Assembly (NCBI GenBank): GCA_963848205.1
Contig: CAWKCV010000003.1
Coordinates: 62,001-126,000, forward strand
DNA from: BOG-908 sp963848205
GTDB taxonomy: Bacteria > Pseudomonadota > Alphaproteobacteria > Acetobacterales > Acetobacteraceae
DNA: 64,000 nucleotides
Reading direction: 5' to 3'
This document shows, one piece after another, positions 53,352 through 62,731 of this stretch (within the stretch, counting starts at the first letter, position 1; the number at the start of each line of letters is the position of its first letter). The translations under genes were made by a program, and so were the position numbers. Under the pieces are notes generated by a model. The model did no database searches. It was not told the origin of the DNA and saw nothing but the letters and a program-made list of their open reading frames with translations.

Positions 53352-54695
53352 TTAGAGGCCTTGGAACAAGGTCAGCAGAGATTGCGGCTGCTTGTTGGCA
53401 ATCGAGAGAGACTGTGTCGCCAGCTGCTGCTTTGTCTGCAGCGAGGTGAGGCGTGCGCTCTCGGAGGCCAGGTCAGCATCGGTCAGCGCGCCCACACCGG
53501 CGGTCAGCGCAGAGCTGAGCGAGGTGGTGAAGTTCTGAATGCCGGTGATCTGCTTGGTCGCGGCACCCAGGCTGGCCGCGATCTTGTTGGCCGATGTGAT
53601 CGCCGCCTGCACCTGGCTGACGAGGACGTTGGTCACCGATTGCGTGGATGTATAGATCGAGAAACCAGCATCGGTGGCAGGGGCTGCCGAGGTTGTCGCC
53701 GAAGTAGCCGTGCCGCCGACGAGTGCGGCGCCGCCGGTGACGCTGCCGAAGCCGACTGAGGCAATCGAACTGCCGGTGGTGGGGTCGGCCCCCGCCAAGC
53801 TCAATGAACCGTCAGTGTTCTGCGAGACGCCGAAGCCCTGGTTTCGCACCGAATTGATCAACGCGCCGACGATCTGGTTAGTGGATTGCGTGGATGTGTC
53901 GATGTTGACGGCGATGACGTGTGTGTTCGGGCTGACCTGGGTCTGCAACGAGGTAACAGCGGTATTGTTTTTGTCCACGAACTCGAAGGAGTAGTTCTGC
54001 GCCGTCGCACCGGTGCCGGTTGTGACCTGGAACGCGGCATCTCCACCTGCAAGTGCGCCAGTGACACTGGCTGCAGAGGTGAAGCTGCCCAGGGCTAACG
54101 TGTTGCTGAAAGCCACTGTGTAGCCCGGCTTGGTCACATCGAGGCTGCTGATGCCAAGTGCCTGACCGAGCGTGGTCGCCGCCGGGCCGCCGACAGCGCT
54201 GCCCTGGTTGGCGACGCTGTAGACCGATCCGTCGAGACCCTGGACGACATTAAGGTTACCGCTGTTGTTGCCCGTGACCGTGGGATTGAGCAGGTTGACG
54301 CCGTTGAACGTCGCCTGCGCTGCATACTGGTTGATCGCGGTGAGTGTCGCCGTGACGGCATTCTGCAAGGTCGGCAGATCGATGCCGGTCGTGCCCGAGG
54401 ACGTGACTGTCTGCTGAAGCTGCGTAAGGCTGGTGTTGACGGCTGCGATGCCGCTGCTGGCAGTCGCGACGATCTGCGCACCGAAATTCAGCGAATCCGA
54501 AACCGCGGAAAGGCCGGCGATGTTGGCATTGATCGTATTCGAAATTGAATAGATGGCCGGGTTATCGGCAGCGGAACCGACCTTTTTACCGGTCGAGACT
54601 TCGCTCTGCGCTTCGGTGACATTCTGCTGGTTGGTGTTGAGGGCCTGCAGCGCGGCGAGCGCGCCGATGTTGGTGTTGACTGAAAAAAGCGACAT
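53352..54695 (-). CDS. fliC: Flagellin
   Basis: 447 residues, filament subunit. D0/D1 N-terminus MSLFSVNTNIGALAALQALN with VSTGKKVGSAADNPAIYSIS, variable centre, and C-terminal D1/D0 with GIQNFTTSLSSALTAGVGAL, DLASESARLTSLQTKQQLA, ending SLLTLFQGL. ATG 54695 is preferred to an upstream start at 54731. No Cys is present. In alphaproteobacteria FlbT acts on the fliC 5' untranslated region and FlaF on flagellin output; both genes are nearby. The C-terminal residues fit export by the flagellar type III apparatus. Confidence 0.94.
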   Translation of the reverse strand: MSLFSVNTNIGALAALQALNTNQQNVTEAQSEVSTGKKVGSAADNPAIYSISNTINANIAGLSAVSDSLNFGAQIVATASSGIAAVNTSLTQLQQTVTSSGTTGIDLPTLQNAVTATLTAINQYAAQATFNGVNLLNPTVTGNNSGNLNVVQGLDGSVYSVANQGSAVGGPAATTLGQALGISSLDVTKPGYTVAFSNTLALGSFTSAASVTGALAGGDAAFQVTTGTGATAQNYSFEFVDKNNTAVTSLQTQVSPNTHVIAVNIDTSTQSTNQIVGALINSVRNQGFGVSQNTDGSLSLAGADPTTGSSIASVGFGSVTGGAALVGGTATSATTSAAPATDAGFSIYTSTQSVTNVLVSQVQAAITSANKIAASLGAATKQITGIQNFTTSLSSALTAGVGALTDADLASESARLTSLQTKQQLATQSLSIANKQPQSLLTLFQGL

Positions 54696-54858
54696 TGGGT
54701 TTTTTCCCGATAAGGTTTTCGACAAGCGCACCTTGCGCCCAAATGCTTAATGGTTCGTTTAGCGGAACCTGAAATAATGCGGCGTCGGCTAAAAGATCTG
54801 CAGGCTTGCGGATCCGTCGGCGCATCGCGTCGGACATTACGGTAAGGAGGATTGTGAG
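54696..54858. promoter_or_regulatory. Divergent fliC/DUF1217 promoter region with leader hairpins
   Basis: In the fliC leader there are two small stems, GCGCA-AGG-TGCGC (54726-54738) and GGTTC-N8-GAACC (54752-54769), within 75 bp of the start. A structured leader is what FlbT is known to act on. No convincing sigma-28 or sigma-54 box could be identified by eye. Confidence 0.35.
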
Positions 54859-55698
54859 GTGAGTGGAAGTATCGGAGCGTCGCCAGTCGATCTCTATATA
54901 AGCTATGCAAAGAACGAGCCGGCGCGTGCAGCCAGCGATCTGAAGACCGATCCGCAAGCTGGGGCTCTGGCCGCGTATTTCCAGAAAGTGGCGCCCACGA
55001 TCACGTCGCCGGACGCTTTGCTGAAGAACTACAAGGCGTTGACGGTCGTGCTGGGCGCGTTCGGCTTGCAGGACAAAATCAGTCAGACGGCTATCCTGCG
55101 TAAGCTGCTTACCCAAGATCCGACTGCGAAAACGTCGCTCGCCCAGACGATTGGTAATGCAAAGTTCCTGGCCTTCGCCCATGCCTTGTCGGATTGGAGC
55201 AAGCCGCCATTTGCGACGCCTCAGGCCGTGTCGCAGATCATCGCCTCGTACAGTACGAACCTCTTCGAGAAATCGGCTGACAAGCAGGCGACGGGACTGG
55301 CCAACGCTCTAGCCTTTACGCGACAGGCTGCCTCGTTGAAATCGATCAACGCCGTCCAGACCGACCCCAATATCCTGGCCGTCGTGGTCACCAGCCTCGG
55401 CCTGCCATTGCAGAACTTCCAGCAGCTTTCGTTCGAACAGCAGACGGCGCTGCTGAAATCGAAACTGCACATCGAAGACCTGCAGAAGCCGGCCTACGTC
55501 ACGCGCTCTGCCGAGCAATATCTCGTGCAGCAGCAAACAACCGCGGCAAGCGCGCCACCGCCGGGAAGCGTCAGCGCGTTGTTCTCCGACGGTTCGGACA
55601 CCAGCGGCGACGCATTGCTGAGCATTCTCAACCCGGCCTCCTCGACGTCATCAGACGGGACGAGCGGCGCTTCCGGCGTGCTCTCGCTTCTCGCTTGA
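54859..55698 (+). CDS. DUF1217 flagellar-locus protein
   Basis: 279 residues from GTG 54859, 8 bases after AAGGAGG. Family DUF1217 occurs in alphaproteobacterial flagellar clusters; helical, with AAYFQKVAPTITSPDALLKN, VLGAFGLQDKISQTAILRKL, LTQDPTAKTSLAQTI and the end SRAEQYL-like SAEQYLVQQQ. The Ser/Asp-rich tail (about 235-279) is unstructured. Its biochemical role is unknown; it may be a rod, hook or assembly factor. Its 3' end overlaps the flbT end by 48 bp, tail to tail. Confidence 0.82.
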   Translation: MSGSIGASPVDLYISYAKNEPARAASDLKTDPQAGALAAYFQKVAPTITSPDALLKNYKALTVVLGAFGLQDKISQTAILRKLLTQDPTAKTSLAQTIGNAKFLAFAHALSDWSKPPFATPQAVSQIIASYSTNLFEKSADKQATGLANALAFTRQAASLKSINAVQTDPNILAVVVTSLGLPLQNFQQLSFEQQTALLKSKLHIEDLQKPAYVTRSAEQYLVQQQTTAASAPPPGSVSALFSDGSDTSGDALLSILNPASSTSSDGTSGASGVLSLLA

Positions 55699-56145
55699 TG
55701 CGGGGAGGCGACGCCGCGTTGGCAGGCAAGCGGGCGCAGTCGCAAGGCGCGGTTCGCGGCCCAGAACGGCGTCTTCGTGGCGCACGACGCGCCGCGCGAG
55801 GCGCAGCGCCACGTAGCATTTGTCCGCCCGAGCGCACGCCAGCGCTTCGTTCAGCAAAGCTATCGCGGATTGCGACGTCGTGGCGCCGTTGAACGCCTCG
55901 ATCAGCTGGGCGGCATCATCGATGCCATGCGCGCGTTCCTGCTCATCGCCGATATAGGCGGTCTGCAATGCGAAATAGATGCGGCGGGCTGGCGAGTCCG
56001 CCTCCTGTGGCGACATGATCTGTCGACCAAACAAAAAACGTGCATGCGCGGTCAGCTCGACACGTGTGCGGGTGCGAAACCGCATCGCCGCGCCGTTGAC
56101 GACCATCATGTCCCCTGCACGTAATTCCAGCACGAGATTCGACAT
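55651..56145 (-). CDS. flbT: Flagellin post-transcriptional regulator FlbT
   Basis: 164 residues from ATG 56145 behind GGAGG. Family start LVLELRAGDMMVVNGAAMRF, then ELTAHARFLFGRQIMSPQEA, RRIYFALQTAYIGDEQER and ARADKCYVALRLARRVVRHE. FlbT binds the flagellin mRNA leader and lowers its translation until hook assembly is complete. The C-terminal 30 residues (beyond about 140) exceed the usual length and overlap the DUF1217 gene on the other strand. A repeat copy separates it from flgL. Confidence 0.92.
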   Translation of the reverse strand: MSNLVLELRAGDMMVVNGAAMRFRTRTRVELTAHARFLFGRQIMSPQEADSPARRIYFALQTAYIGDEQERAHGIDDAAQLIEAFNGATTSQSAIALLNEALACARADKCYVALRLARRVVRHEDAVLGREPRLATAPACLPTRRRLPASSEKREHAGSAARPV

Positions 56146-56251
56146 GTCATCCTCCGTCAGCATTTTGCCGATGAAGGAAGTCTGGCAGCATTTCACTACC
56201 GCCCGCTTAACGCAGCCCCAGCCCTCTATCACCAAGGCAGCGACGCCCAAG

Positions 56252-56293
56252 CAAGAGTCTTCTGGTCCTTTTTCAGAAAAGGACTGCTTTCTT
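56252..56293 (-). repeat. AT-rich dispersed palindrome, copy 12 (flgL-flbT gap)
   Basis: AGAGTCTTCTGGTCC, TTTTTCAGAAAAGGAC, TGCTTTC: inverted orientation. It ends 2 bp before the flgL stop codon at 56295. Confidence 0.8.
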
Positions 56294-56294
56294 T

Positions 56295-57356
56295 CTACAA
56301 GAATTTCGCCAAAGTTAACTGCTGTAGCTCTGCAATGATCTTGTAAGAAGCCTGCAACTGGTTCTCTGCCTGAGAAAGCTGCGTCGCGACCTGTGCCGGA
56401 TTGGCATCCTGCACATTGCCAAGCTGCGTCGTCAGTGCGGTCGCCGTCGCGGTCAGCTCGCTTTGCGCACCAGTGATGACCTGCTGGCGGCTGCCAAGCC
56501 CGCCGATATCGGTGTTCAGCGCGTCGTTTGCCTGGCTGAGCGTCGTGTGTGTCAGCCCGAGCAGCGCCTGCACGTTCGGGTCGGACGGGCTGGCTGTGCC
56601 CAGGCCGGCCAACGTCGCCAATCCCACCAGGATGTCACGCGTGTAGGAGCCCGTGCTGGTGGTGCCCGTGCCGACACTGACGCCATCGCTGTTGCGATCG
56701 GCCAGCAAGCCTAGCTGCACGGTCTGGCCGCTGAGATCGGCCGTGGCGAGGGCGTTGGTCGCCTCAAGCGTGGCGGAGAAGGGGGAGGTGGCGCCGGGTG
56801 CACCGGCCGCCAGCAACTGCGCCTGCACCGTGGCGGCGGTGCCGGTCGGAAGGTTCGCGAGCGCGGCCTGTATCGCGGTGGCAAACGCGGAGGTGCCGAT
56901 ATTGGCAGGGTCGGGCACCGGCGGGTTGCGGCTGTCCTGACCTGCGAACACGTAGGTGTTGCCGACCTTGGTGTTCAGCAGTTCGCCCACTTGCACGAGG
57001 TCCGCCCGGGCGTTGGCCGACAGGACCGAGAGCCCCGCCTGGTAGCCGGGCGCGGCGCTGAGCAGCTGGCTGGCAATGCCCGAGACCAAAGTCTGCAACT
57101 GGCCCAGCACCGTCTGCGCCACCTGGCTCGTGGTGGCAGCGCTGGCGGCGTTGGCCTGGCCGGCAGCGTTTTCCGCCAGCTGTGTGGTCAGATCCAGCGC
57201 CGGCGCGGCACCGGCGCCAAGCCCGGCATAATCGGAGGAGATCAGGCCGCTCGAGCTCTGGGCCGTCAGGTTGGCGATCGACTGATTGGTCAGCGCCGCA
57301 TTGTGGAGAACGTTGTTGATCGTCCCGAAATTGGTCGCATACGTCACGCCGTTCAT
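56295..57356 (-). CDS. flgL: Flagellar hook-filament junction protein FlgL
   Basis: 353 residues, hook-associated protein 3. Flagellin-like ends: NFGTINNVLHNAALTNQSIA at the N-terminus with SGLISSDYAGLG, the marker VGNTYVFAGQDSRNPPV (about 127-143), and the C-terminal helix ATQLSQAENQLQASYKIIAE. It joins the filament to FlgK. The start overlaps flgK by 4 bp. Ends at the edge of a dispersed repeat. Confidence 0.9.
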   Translation of the reverse strand: MNGVTYATNFGTINNVLHNAALTNQSIANLTAQSSSGLISSDYAGLGAGAAPALDLTTQLAENAAGQANAASAATTSQVAQTVLGQLQTLVSGIASQLLSAAPGYQAGLSVLSANARADLVQVGELLNTKVGNTYVFAGQDSRNPPVPDPANIGTSAFATAIQAALANLPTGTAATVQAQLLAAGAPGATSPFSATLEATNALATADLSGQTVQLGLLADRNSDGVSVGTGTTSTGSYTRDILVGLATLAGLGTASPSDPNVQALLGLTHTTLSQANDALNTDIGGLGSRQQVITGAQSELTATATALTTQLGNVQDANPAQVATQLSQAENQLQASYKIIAELQQLTLAKFL

Positions 57357-58879
57357 GCGGCCACCATGTTCAATACTTCCTGGAACAACGATTGGATCGT
57401 GCTGATCACCTTGGCATTTGCGCCGTAGGCGTTCTGCAGCACCACCATCCGGCCGAGCTCGGTATCCATGCTCACGCCGGTCTCCGACGTCAGCTTGGCC
57501 TGCAGCGAGGTTTGCACACTTTGCGTTTCGGCGGAGGCGGCGGTCGCATTCGAACTGTCGGTCGCGACCGCTGCCGACAGCGTGTTGGCGGCGTCCGACA
57601 GCGTGGCCGGTGTCGTGTAGCCCGCTTGCAATGTGCCGGTGGGGCCAAGGCCGGCGGTCGCGATCGGCGGCTGGCCGACGCCAGGCTGCGACTGACTGCC
57701 CAGCGCAAAATTCAGCACCCGGCCGATCAGTGTGGCGAAACCGGCCGGGCCGGTGGCCGGATTGGGGGTGAACGCGCTGGCGCCGGTGGGCGAGCCGGCG
57801 ACCGCCTGCGTGCCGTCGCGCACCAGGCTCGGTGTTGCGGCCACTACCGGATTGACCTGGATGGAGCCGGCAAACCCGACATAGCCGCTTTGCGCACTGG
57901 GCCCTGTGCTGGCGGGCACCTGGCCGGCGCCGTCGGTGAACAAGGTGAGACCCTGGCCTGCGAAACGGCCGGCGAGATTTTCGGCGAACTCGTCCAGATT
58001 GGCCTGGTAGGTCGGCAAGGTCGTGTCGCGCAGAACGATGTTGGCGCCGATCGAGCCGCCCGTCAGCTGCGCGGTAATGTCGGTGCCGCCGAGCAGAATG
58101 CCCGGGATGCCGCCACCGGGATAGAAAGCAGTGGCGCCGGTGGTGGCGCCTTGCGTGCTCAGCAGCGCCGAACCGTCGGTCGGCAGTTGCGCGCCCGCGG
58201 TCGTCAGGACTGTGACGCTGCCGTCCGGCCGGCTGAGAAAACGTGCGCTGACAAGCTGCGATACGGCGTTCTCCGCCTGGTCGCGCTGGTTCTGCAGATC
58301 GGCCGTGCTCAGCCCCTGCGCCTGCTGGCCGACGATCTGGGCATTCAGCTTGCCGATGCTGGAGAGCGCGGCACTGAGCTGCGAGACCTGCGCCACGATC
58401 GTGCTCTGGGCCGTCTGCCGTGCGCTCGCGTAAGCATTCGACAATGTGTTGATGCCGCGGGCCAGCGTGTTCGCCGACTGCACTACGGTGGCCTGCTGCG
58501 TTCCGTCCGCCGGATTGACGAGCAGGGCGCTGAACGCCGACTGCACGGCCGTCAATTGGGTGCCGAGGTCGTTGCCGCCGGCGACCGTGCCCAAAGCCGG
58601 CTCGATGACCGAGAGTGCGGCACTCGTGGTGCTGGACGCAGCGCTCTCCGCCGATTGGGCAGCCACTTCTGCCTGCAGGCCCGGGTCGCTCGCGCGGATG
58701 ACGATACCCGTGCGCACGCCGAATTCCTGGCCGCCGACCGACAGGCTGGTCTGTGTCGCACTTTCCACCGCATATTGCGGCGTCGAGGCGTTGGCGACGT
58801 TCTGCGAGACGACCGCAAGCCCCGCTGCCACGTTGGCCAGGCCCCCGGTGGAGATACCCAGCGCCCCGCTCAGGCTCAT
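57353..58879 (-). CDS. flgK: Flagellar hook-filament junction protein FlgK
   Basis: 508 residues, hook-associated protein 1. N-terminal rod/hook motif LGISTGGLANVAAGLAVVSQ NVANASTPQY-type region (residues 8-34), then the FlgK domain with LARGINTLSNAYASARQ and QRDQAENAVSQLVSARFL, and a C-terminal D0 helix with LGRMVVLQNAYGANAKVIST. Shorter than the E. coli protein (547). Placed before flgL with an ATGA overlap; ATG 58879. It is the fourth-layer junction between hook (FlgE) and FlgL. Confidence 0.92.
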   Translation of the reverse strand: MSLSGALGISTGGLANVAAGLAVVSQNVANASTPQYAVESATQTSLSVGGQEFGVRTGIVIRASDPGLQAEVAAQSAESAASSTTSAALSVIEPALGTVAGGNDLGTQLTAVQSAFSALLVNPADGTQQATVVQSANTLARGINTLSNAYASARQTAQSTIVAQVSQLSAALSSIGKLNAQIVGQQAQGLSTADLQNQRDQAENAVSQLVSARFLSRPDGSVTVLTTAGAQLPTDGSALLSTQGATTGATAFYPGGGIPGILLGGTDITAQLTGGSIGANIVLRDTTLPTYQANLDEFAENLAGRFAGQGLTLFTDGAGQVPASTGPSAQSGYVGFAGSIQVNPVVAATPSLVRDGTQAVAGSPTGASAFTPNPATGPAGFATLIGRVLNFALGSQSQPGVGQPPIATAGLGPTGTLQAGYTTPATLSDAANTLSAAVATDSSNATAASAETQSVQTSLQAKLTSETGVSMDTELGRMVVLQNAYGANAKVISTIQSLFQEVLNMVAA

Positions 58880-58901
58880 GGCGCGAACTCCCCCGCCACG
58901 C

Positions 58902-60191
58902 TTACTGCTTCATGTTCAGCGTGGTGGTCAGCAACTCATTGGCCGACGTGATGACCTTGGCATTCGCGCCATACGCCTGCTGCGCCACGATCAGCTGCGA
59001 CAGCTGGGACGCGATGTCGACATTCGAGCTTTCCGTAGAACCCACCACCAGCGATCCCGCACCGTTCGTGTTCAGCCCGTCCACGCGCGCCACGCCGGAG
59101 CTCTGCGTCGCCGTGTAGGCTTCACCGTTCTGGCGCTGCAAAGCGTCCGCATTGGCGAACGTCACCAGAGGCACCTGTGCGATGGTAACGTTGTGCCCGT
59201 TGTCGTAGGTGGCAACGATGTTTCCATCGGCTTGCGCGGAAATGCCGGTGAAACTGCCGGGTGCGGCGCCGTTCTGGTCGGCGCTGGTGAGCGCGTAGCT
59301 GCTGCCGGCGAATTGCGTCACGCCGGTGGCCTGGTTGAACGCACCCAGATCGATGGTGATCGGCTGCGCACCGCTGCCGAAATTGGGCGAGATCTGCACC
59401 GCGCCGTCGGTGGCCGAACCGGTCACGGCCAGCGCGCCGGTCGCTCCGCCCAGCGATGCGAGCGTGCCGTTCGGGTTGAACACGACGTTGGCCGAGCCGA
59501 TCGCGGTAGAGCCGCCGGTGATATTGTCAGGAGAGGCGAAGCTGACCGTCCAGTTGTTGGGAGCGGTCTGCGCCCAGCTGGTCTGCAATTGATGACCGGT
59601 GCCGGTGGCATCGAATATCTCCGTCTCCGAGGAGAGATTGCTGCCCGGGCCTGGCGTTGCGCCCACATTGGCTACGAGCGTCACGTTGGACGTGGGAACC
59701 GGCGCGTATTGCGTCTGCGTCACCTGGATGGGCACGAGCTTGCTGGTATCGACGGTGCCGGTCGCCGGATTGACGGCGTAGCCATTGAGATATTCGCCTG
59801 CGCTGTTGACCAGGAAACCGCTATTGTCCGGCGTGAAATCGCCGGCACGGGTGTAGTATTGCTGCGTCGAGAATTGCGGCGTGCCGATCGTGCTGGTCGC
59901 GTTCTGTTCGGAGACGCTGAAGAAACCCTGGCCGCTGATCGCCAGCGCCAGCGGGTCGGTGCTTTGCTGTAACGTTCCCTGCACCTCGTTCTGGTAGCCT
60001 GGCGTGGCTACCACCGTACCTGAATCGTTCAGCGTGGCCGTGCTCGTCGTCAGGTAGTCGGCAAAGTTGGTGGTGACGCCTTTATAGCCGACGGTCTGGC
60101 TGTTTGCCATGTTGTCGCTGATGTTGCTGAAAGCGGCGGCTTGCGCGTTCAGTCCGCTGATCGCGGTGCTCATGGAACCGAACAGGGACAT
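58902..60191 (-). CDS. flgE: Flagellar hook protein FlgE
   Basis: 429 residues. N-terminal flagellar rod-hook motif MSTAISGLNAQAAAFSNISD NMANSQTVGYK (residues 7-37 overall), FlgE D1 region with SGQGFFSV and YYTRAGDFTPDNSGFLVN, and the C-terminal motif ESSNVDIASQLSQLIVAQQA. ATG 60191 follows AAAGGAG. Leads the leftward flgE-flgK-flgL series, divergent from fliK-flgD, which control hook length and capping. Confidence 0.94.
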   Translation of the reverse strand: MSLFGSMSTAISGLNAQAAAFSNISDNMANSQTVGYKGVTTNFADYLTTSTATLNDSGTVVATPGYQNEVQGTLQQSTDPLALAISGQGFFSVSEQNATSTIGTPQFSTQQYYTRAGDFTPDNSGFLVNSAGEYLNGYAVNPATGTVDTSKLVPIQVTQTQYAPVPTSNVTLVANVGATPGPGSNLSSETEIFDATGTGHQLQTSWAQTAPNNWTVSFASPDNITGGSTAIGSANVVFNPNGTLASLGGATGALAVTGSATDGAVQISPNFGSGAQPITIDLGAFNQATGVTQFAGSSYALTSADQNGAAPGSFTGISAQADGNIVATYDNGHNVTIAQVPLVTFANADALQRQNGEAYTATQSSGVARVDGLNTNGAGSLVVGSTESSNVDIASQLSQLIVAQQAYGANAKVITSANELLTTTLNMKQ

Positions 60192-60472
60192 GGGATGGCG
60201 CTCCTTTGAAATGACTACAATCGGGTTGGCATTGCGAACCGATCGCTACATGCCGCGCCGGTATCACAGCAGAAACCGTGCCACTGCCGGAAAGGGTGAA
60301 AACGCCCGCCACGCAGGCCGATGTGCCGACCGCTCGGTGCGCTGCCGTCCGGCGATTTCTGCCGGGCTGCAGTTTCTGCCGAGCAGCATTGGAAATGAGC
60401 GCGTGCGTTTTGGCACTGCACGGGCATGTTTTGGTCTGGCCCGCCTTTTGCTCTCACAGCCCGCAGGGTTCG
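60192..60472. promoter_or_regulatory. Divergent flgE/fliK promoter region
   Basis: Contains TTGGCACTGCACGGGCA at about 60410-60426, which keeps the -24 GG and -12 GC of a sigma-54 promoter with the right spacing but not the TT before GC. It lies about 50 bp before the chosen fliK start. Weak candidate. The frame of fliK stays open from 60278, so this could be coding. Confidence 0.25.
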
Positions 60473-61834
60473 ATGCCGAACCAATGCCAGGATATGCGCT
60501 TGCCAACCAACCCGACCTCGCCGGCTCTCTCGCGTCCCGCCCAGCCTATATCGGCCTCGCCGTTGCATGCGTCGGTGCAGCCAACCGCCACGCAAGCGCC
60601 AGGCGCGTTCGATCTCGTGTTGCAGCCGCATTTGCAGGCGCATGCGAGTGGGTCCGCTGCCGAGCCCGCAGGGACGGCACACCCGCACAAGGCAACAGCT
60701 TCCCACAAAACCTCGTCGGGGGCGGCCGAAGAGCCTGCACGCCAGCAAGCCCAGGGCGGGCAGGCGCAGGGCCCGGTCGTGCCGGTTCTGCCGCTGCCAC
60801 AGCTTCCGGCACTCGCCAAAGCCTCTGCGCCGGCCGCCAACGCGGTCCCTGCGACGGCAAACCCCGCGAGCGACGATCCTGGTCCGCCGCTCGTGGCTGA
60901 GCCAGAACTGCGCGCGCCCTCCGGCGCCGACCGGTTCGCGCAACTTCAACATTCCGCTTTGCCGGACCTGCCTACGCCGATCGGCTCCGACGTGGCTGCG
61001 CCCGCCGCGGAGGGGGCGTCGCCGGATGCATCGCCGCGCGATGCTGCATCTTCACGGCCGCAGAAAGCAGGCGCACCTGACGGCGCCAAGCCCAGCCATG
61101 CCAAGCTCGCCGCCGCGCATGTTGTGGCCGGCCAGCCTGGCGCAGCAGCCCCGGGGCCCGACCTGCATGCGCTGCCGGCTGAGTCGGCTGCGACGGCCGG
61201 GCCTGCGCCCCCGACTGGCACTGGCAACGGCTTGCGCGCCCAGGCGGCCGCACCGGACAATGCAAGTGCCCAGCCCGGCAGCGCCGGTGCGCAATCGACG
61301 ACGCCGCCCGCGACTCCGCCCCAACTGGCCGCCCCGGTCGCCCCGGCTGCCCAGCTGGGGCATGCCGTGGCTGCCCTTCACCTCAGGTCGGACGGTGCAA
61401 GCCAGCTCACGATCCGCCTCGATCCAGCCGAGCTGGGCCATATCCAGGTGCAGATCGCGCGGACGCGCGATGGCGCCGCCACCATCAGTGTCGCAGTGGA
61501 GAAGCTCGAGACGCTGCATGCCTTGCAAGCCGATCTGACCCATTTGCATCTGGCGCTCGACCGTGCCGGCGTGGCGGGCCAGCGCAGCGTCGAACTGCAA
61601 CTGGCGCCGCCGCAGCCCACGCCGGATACAGCCACACCCTCGAACGCCTTTGGCCAGTCCGGTCAACAATCAGGTGGTCAGCCGGGAAGCCAGTCGGCCT
61701 ACCAACAAGCGGCCCATCAGTCCGGTCCCGGTTTGCCCTCGAGCGCGCGCGACACGGGCACTTTCCTCATCCTGCCGCAGCCGGGTGCGCAGCGCGCCTT
61801 CGGCCATCGCGCCGGCATCAACATCACCGCCTGA
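60473..61834 (+). CDS. fliK: Flagellar hook-length control protein FliK
   Basis: 453 residues from ATG 60473; earlier (60278) and later (60494) starts are possible. The first 300 residues are a disordered Ala/Pro-rich ruler; the C-terminal Flg_hook domain (about 310-395) shows LHLRSDGASQLTIRLDPAEL GHIQVQI-type sequence and LQADLTHLHLALDRAGV. FliK measures the hook and switches export specificity. A Gln/Ser/Gly-rich tail follows. It runs with flgD, 26 bp downstream. Confidence 0.88.
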   Translation: MPNQCQDMRLPTNPTSPALSRPAQPISASPLHASVQPTATQAPGAFDLVLQPHLQAHASGSAAEPAGTAHPHKATASHKTSSGAAEEPARQQAQGGQAQGPVVPVLPLPQLPALAKASAPAANAVPATANPASDDPGPPLVAEPELRAPSGADRFAQLQHSALPDLPTPIGSDVAAPAAEGASPDASPRDAASSRPQKAGAPDGAKPSHAKLAAAHVVAGQPGAAAPGPDLHALPAESAATAGPAPPTGTGNGLRAQAAAPDNASAQPGSAGAQSTTPPATPPQLAAPVAPAAQLGHAVAALHLRSDGASQLTIRLDPAELGHIQVQIARTRDGAATISVAVEKLETLHALQADLTHLHLALDRAGVAGQRSVELQLAPPQPTPDTATPSNAFGQSGQQSGGQPGSQSAYQQAAHQSGPGLPSSARDTGTFLILPQPGAQRAFGHRAGINITA

Positions 61835-61860
61835 ACCCAGATTCTGAACAGGACACCGCC

Positions 61861-62595
61861 ATGACATCCATCGGGAATATTTCAATCGGCCAGGCCGCCG
61901 ATCAGGCAGCCGCAGTTGCCGCCAGCGCGGCCAATGCCGCCGCCGGCAGCGCCGCCGCGCCATCGGGCGGCGCCAGCACCACCAGCGCCAATGCACTGCA
62001 AACGCTGGGCTCCAATTTCAACCAGTTTCTAAGTCTTTTGACCACGCAGTTGAAAAACCAGGATCCCACATCGCCGATGGACACCAACCAGTTCACGCAA
62101 GAGCTCGTGGCGTTCACCGGTGTTCAGCAATCGGTTGCGACAAACACCAATCTTTCCCAGCTGATCCAGCTTCAGCAAGGCTCCGAGGTGCTGCAATCCA
62201 CGCAGGTCGTAGGCCACACCGTCACCACGTCCGCCTCTCAGCTCGCGCTACAGAACGGCGCGGGAGAACTCACCTTCCAGACGCAGGGCGCCGAACCGGT
62301 GCAGATCGCGATTGCAAACAGCGCCGGCCAGATCGTGCGTGATGTCAATCTCACCAGCCAGTCCGGCAACAACACCTGGCATTGGGACGGTCTCGACAAT
62401 GCCGGCAACAAATTGCCGGACGGCGCCTACGGAGCCGCGGTGGAAACCGCCAGTGGCAATGCAAAGCCGACTTCGGTGCCGTTCAGCGTGGTGGGAACGG
62501 CAACGGGGCTGATCAACACGGCGTCCGGGCTGCAGTTGGAGATGGGGTCGGTATCGGTGCCGTTGGCGAAGGTGCAGTCGATATCGACGAACTAG
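61861..62595 (+). CDS. flgD: Flagellar hook assembly scaffold FlgD
   Basis: 244 residues, hook cap. An N-terminal Ala-rich part, the FlgD signature FNQFLSLLTTQLKNQDPTSP (about 56-75) with TNQFTQELVAFTGVQQSV, then a FlgD Ig-like domain with WHWDGLDNAGNKLPDGAYGA. The cap allows FlgE polymerisation and is later replaced by FlgK. ATG 61861 follows AGGACACCGCC. A double dispersed repeat begins at its stop codon. Confidence 0.93.
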   Translation: MTSIGNISIGQAADQAAAVAASAANAAAGSAAAPSGGASTTSANALQTLGSNFNQFLSLLTTQLKNQDPTSPMDTNQFTQELVAFTGVQQSVATNTNLSQLIQLQQGSEVLQSTQVVGHTVTTSASQLALQNGAGELTFQTQGAEPVQIAIANSAGQIVRDVNLTSQSGNNTWHWDGLDNAGNKLPDGAYGAAVETASGNAKPTSVPFSVVGTATGLINTASGLQLEMGSVSVPLAKVQSISTN

Positions 62596-62731
62596 GAAGG
62601 AAAGCGTTCAATCTTGAAAACTTCCGCTCCCGGCTGCGCACACAGTCGCGTCATCCAGGGCTGCACTGCCGTTTGCACAGCAAGGAGCAAAACTTTTTTG
62701 CCTCTCTTTTCAAAAAAGAAGGCCTTCCTCA
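62594..62731. repeat. AT-rich dispersed repeat, copy 13, double with degenerate left box
   Basis: Left 62594-62634 (GGAAAGCGTTCAATCTTG, AAAACTTCCGCTCCCGG), right 62684-62731 inverted (GCAAAACTTTTTTGCC, TCTCTTTTCAAAAAAGAAGG). Between convergent flgD and the short-chain dehydrogenase, touching both stops. Confidence 0.8.

Noticed and set aside
60405..60430. Sigma-54 promoter for fliK
   Set aside because: The -24 half matches but the -12 half lacks TT; reported only as a weak candidate within the promoter region.
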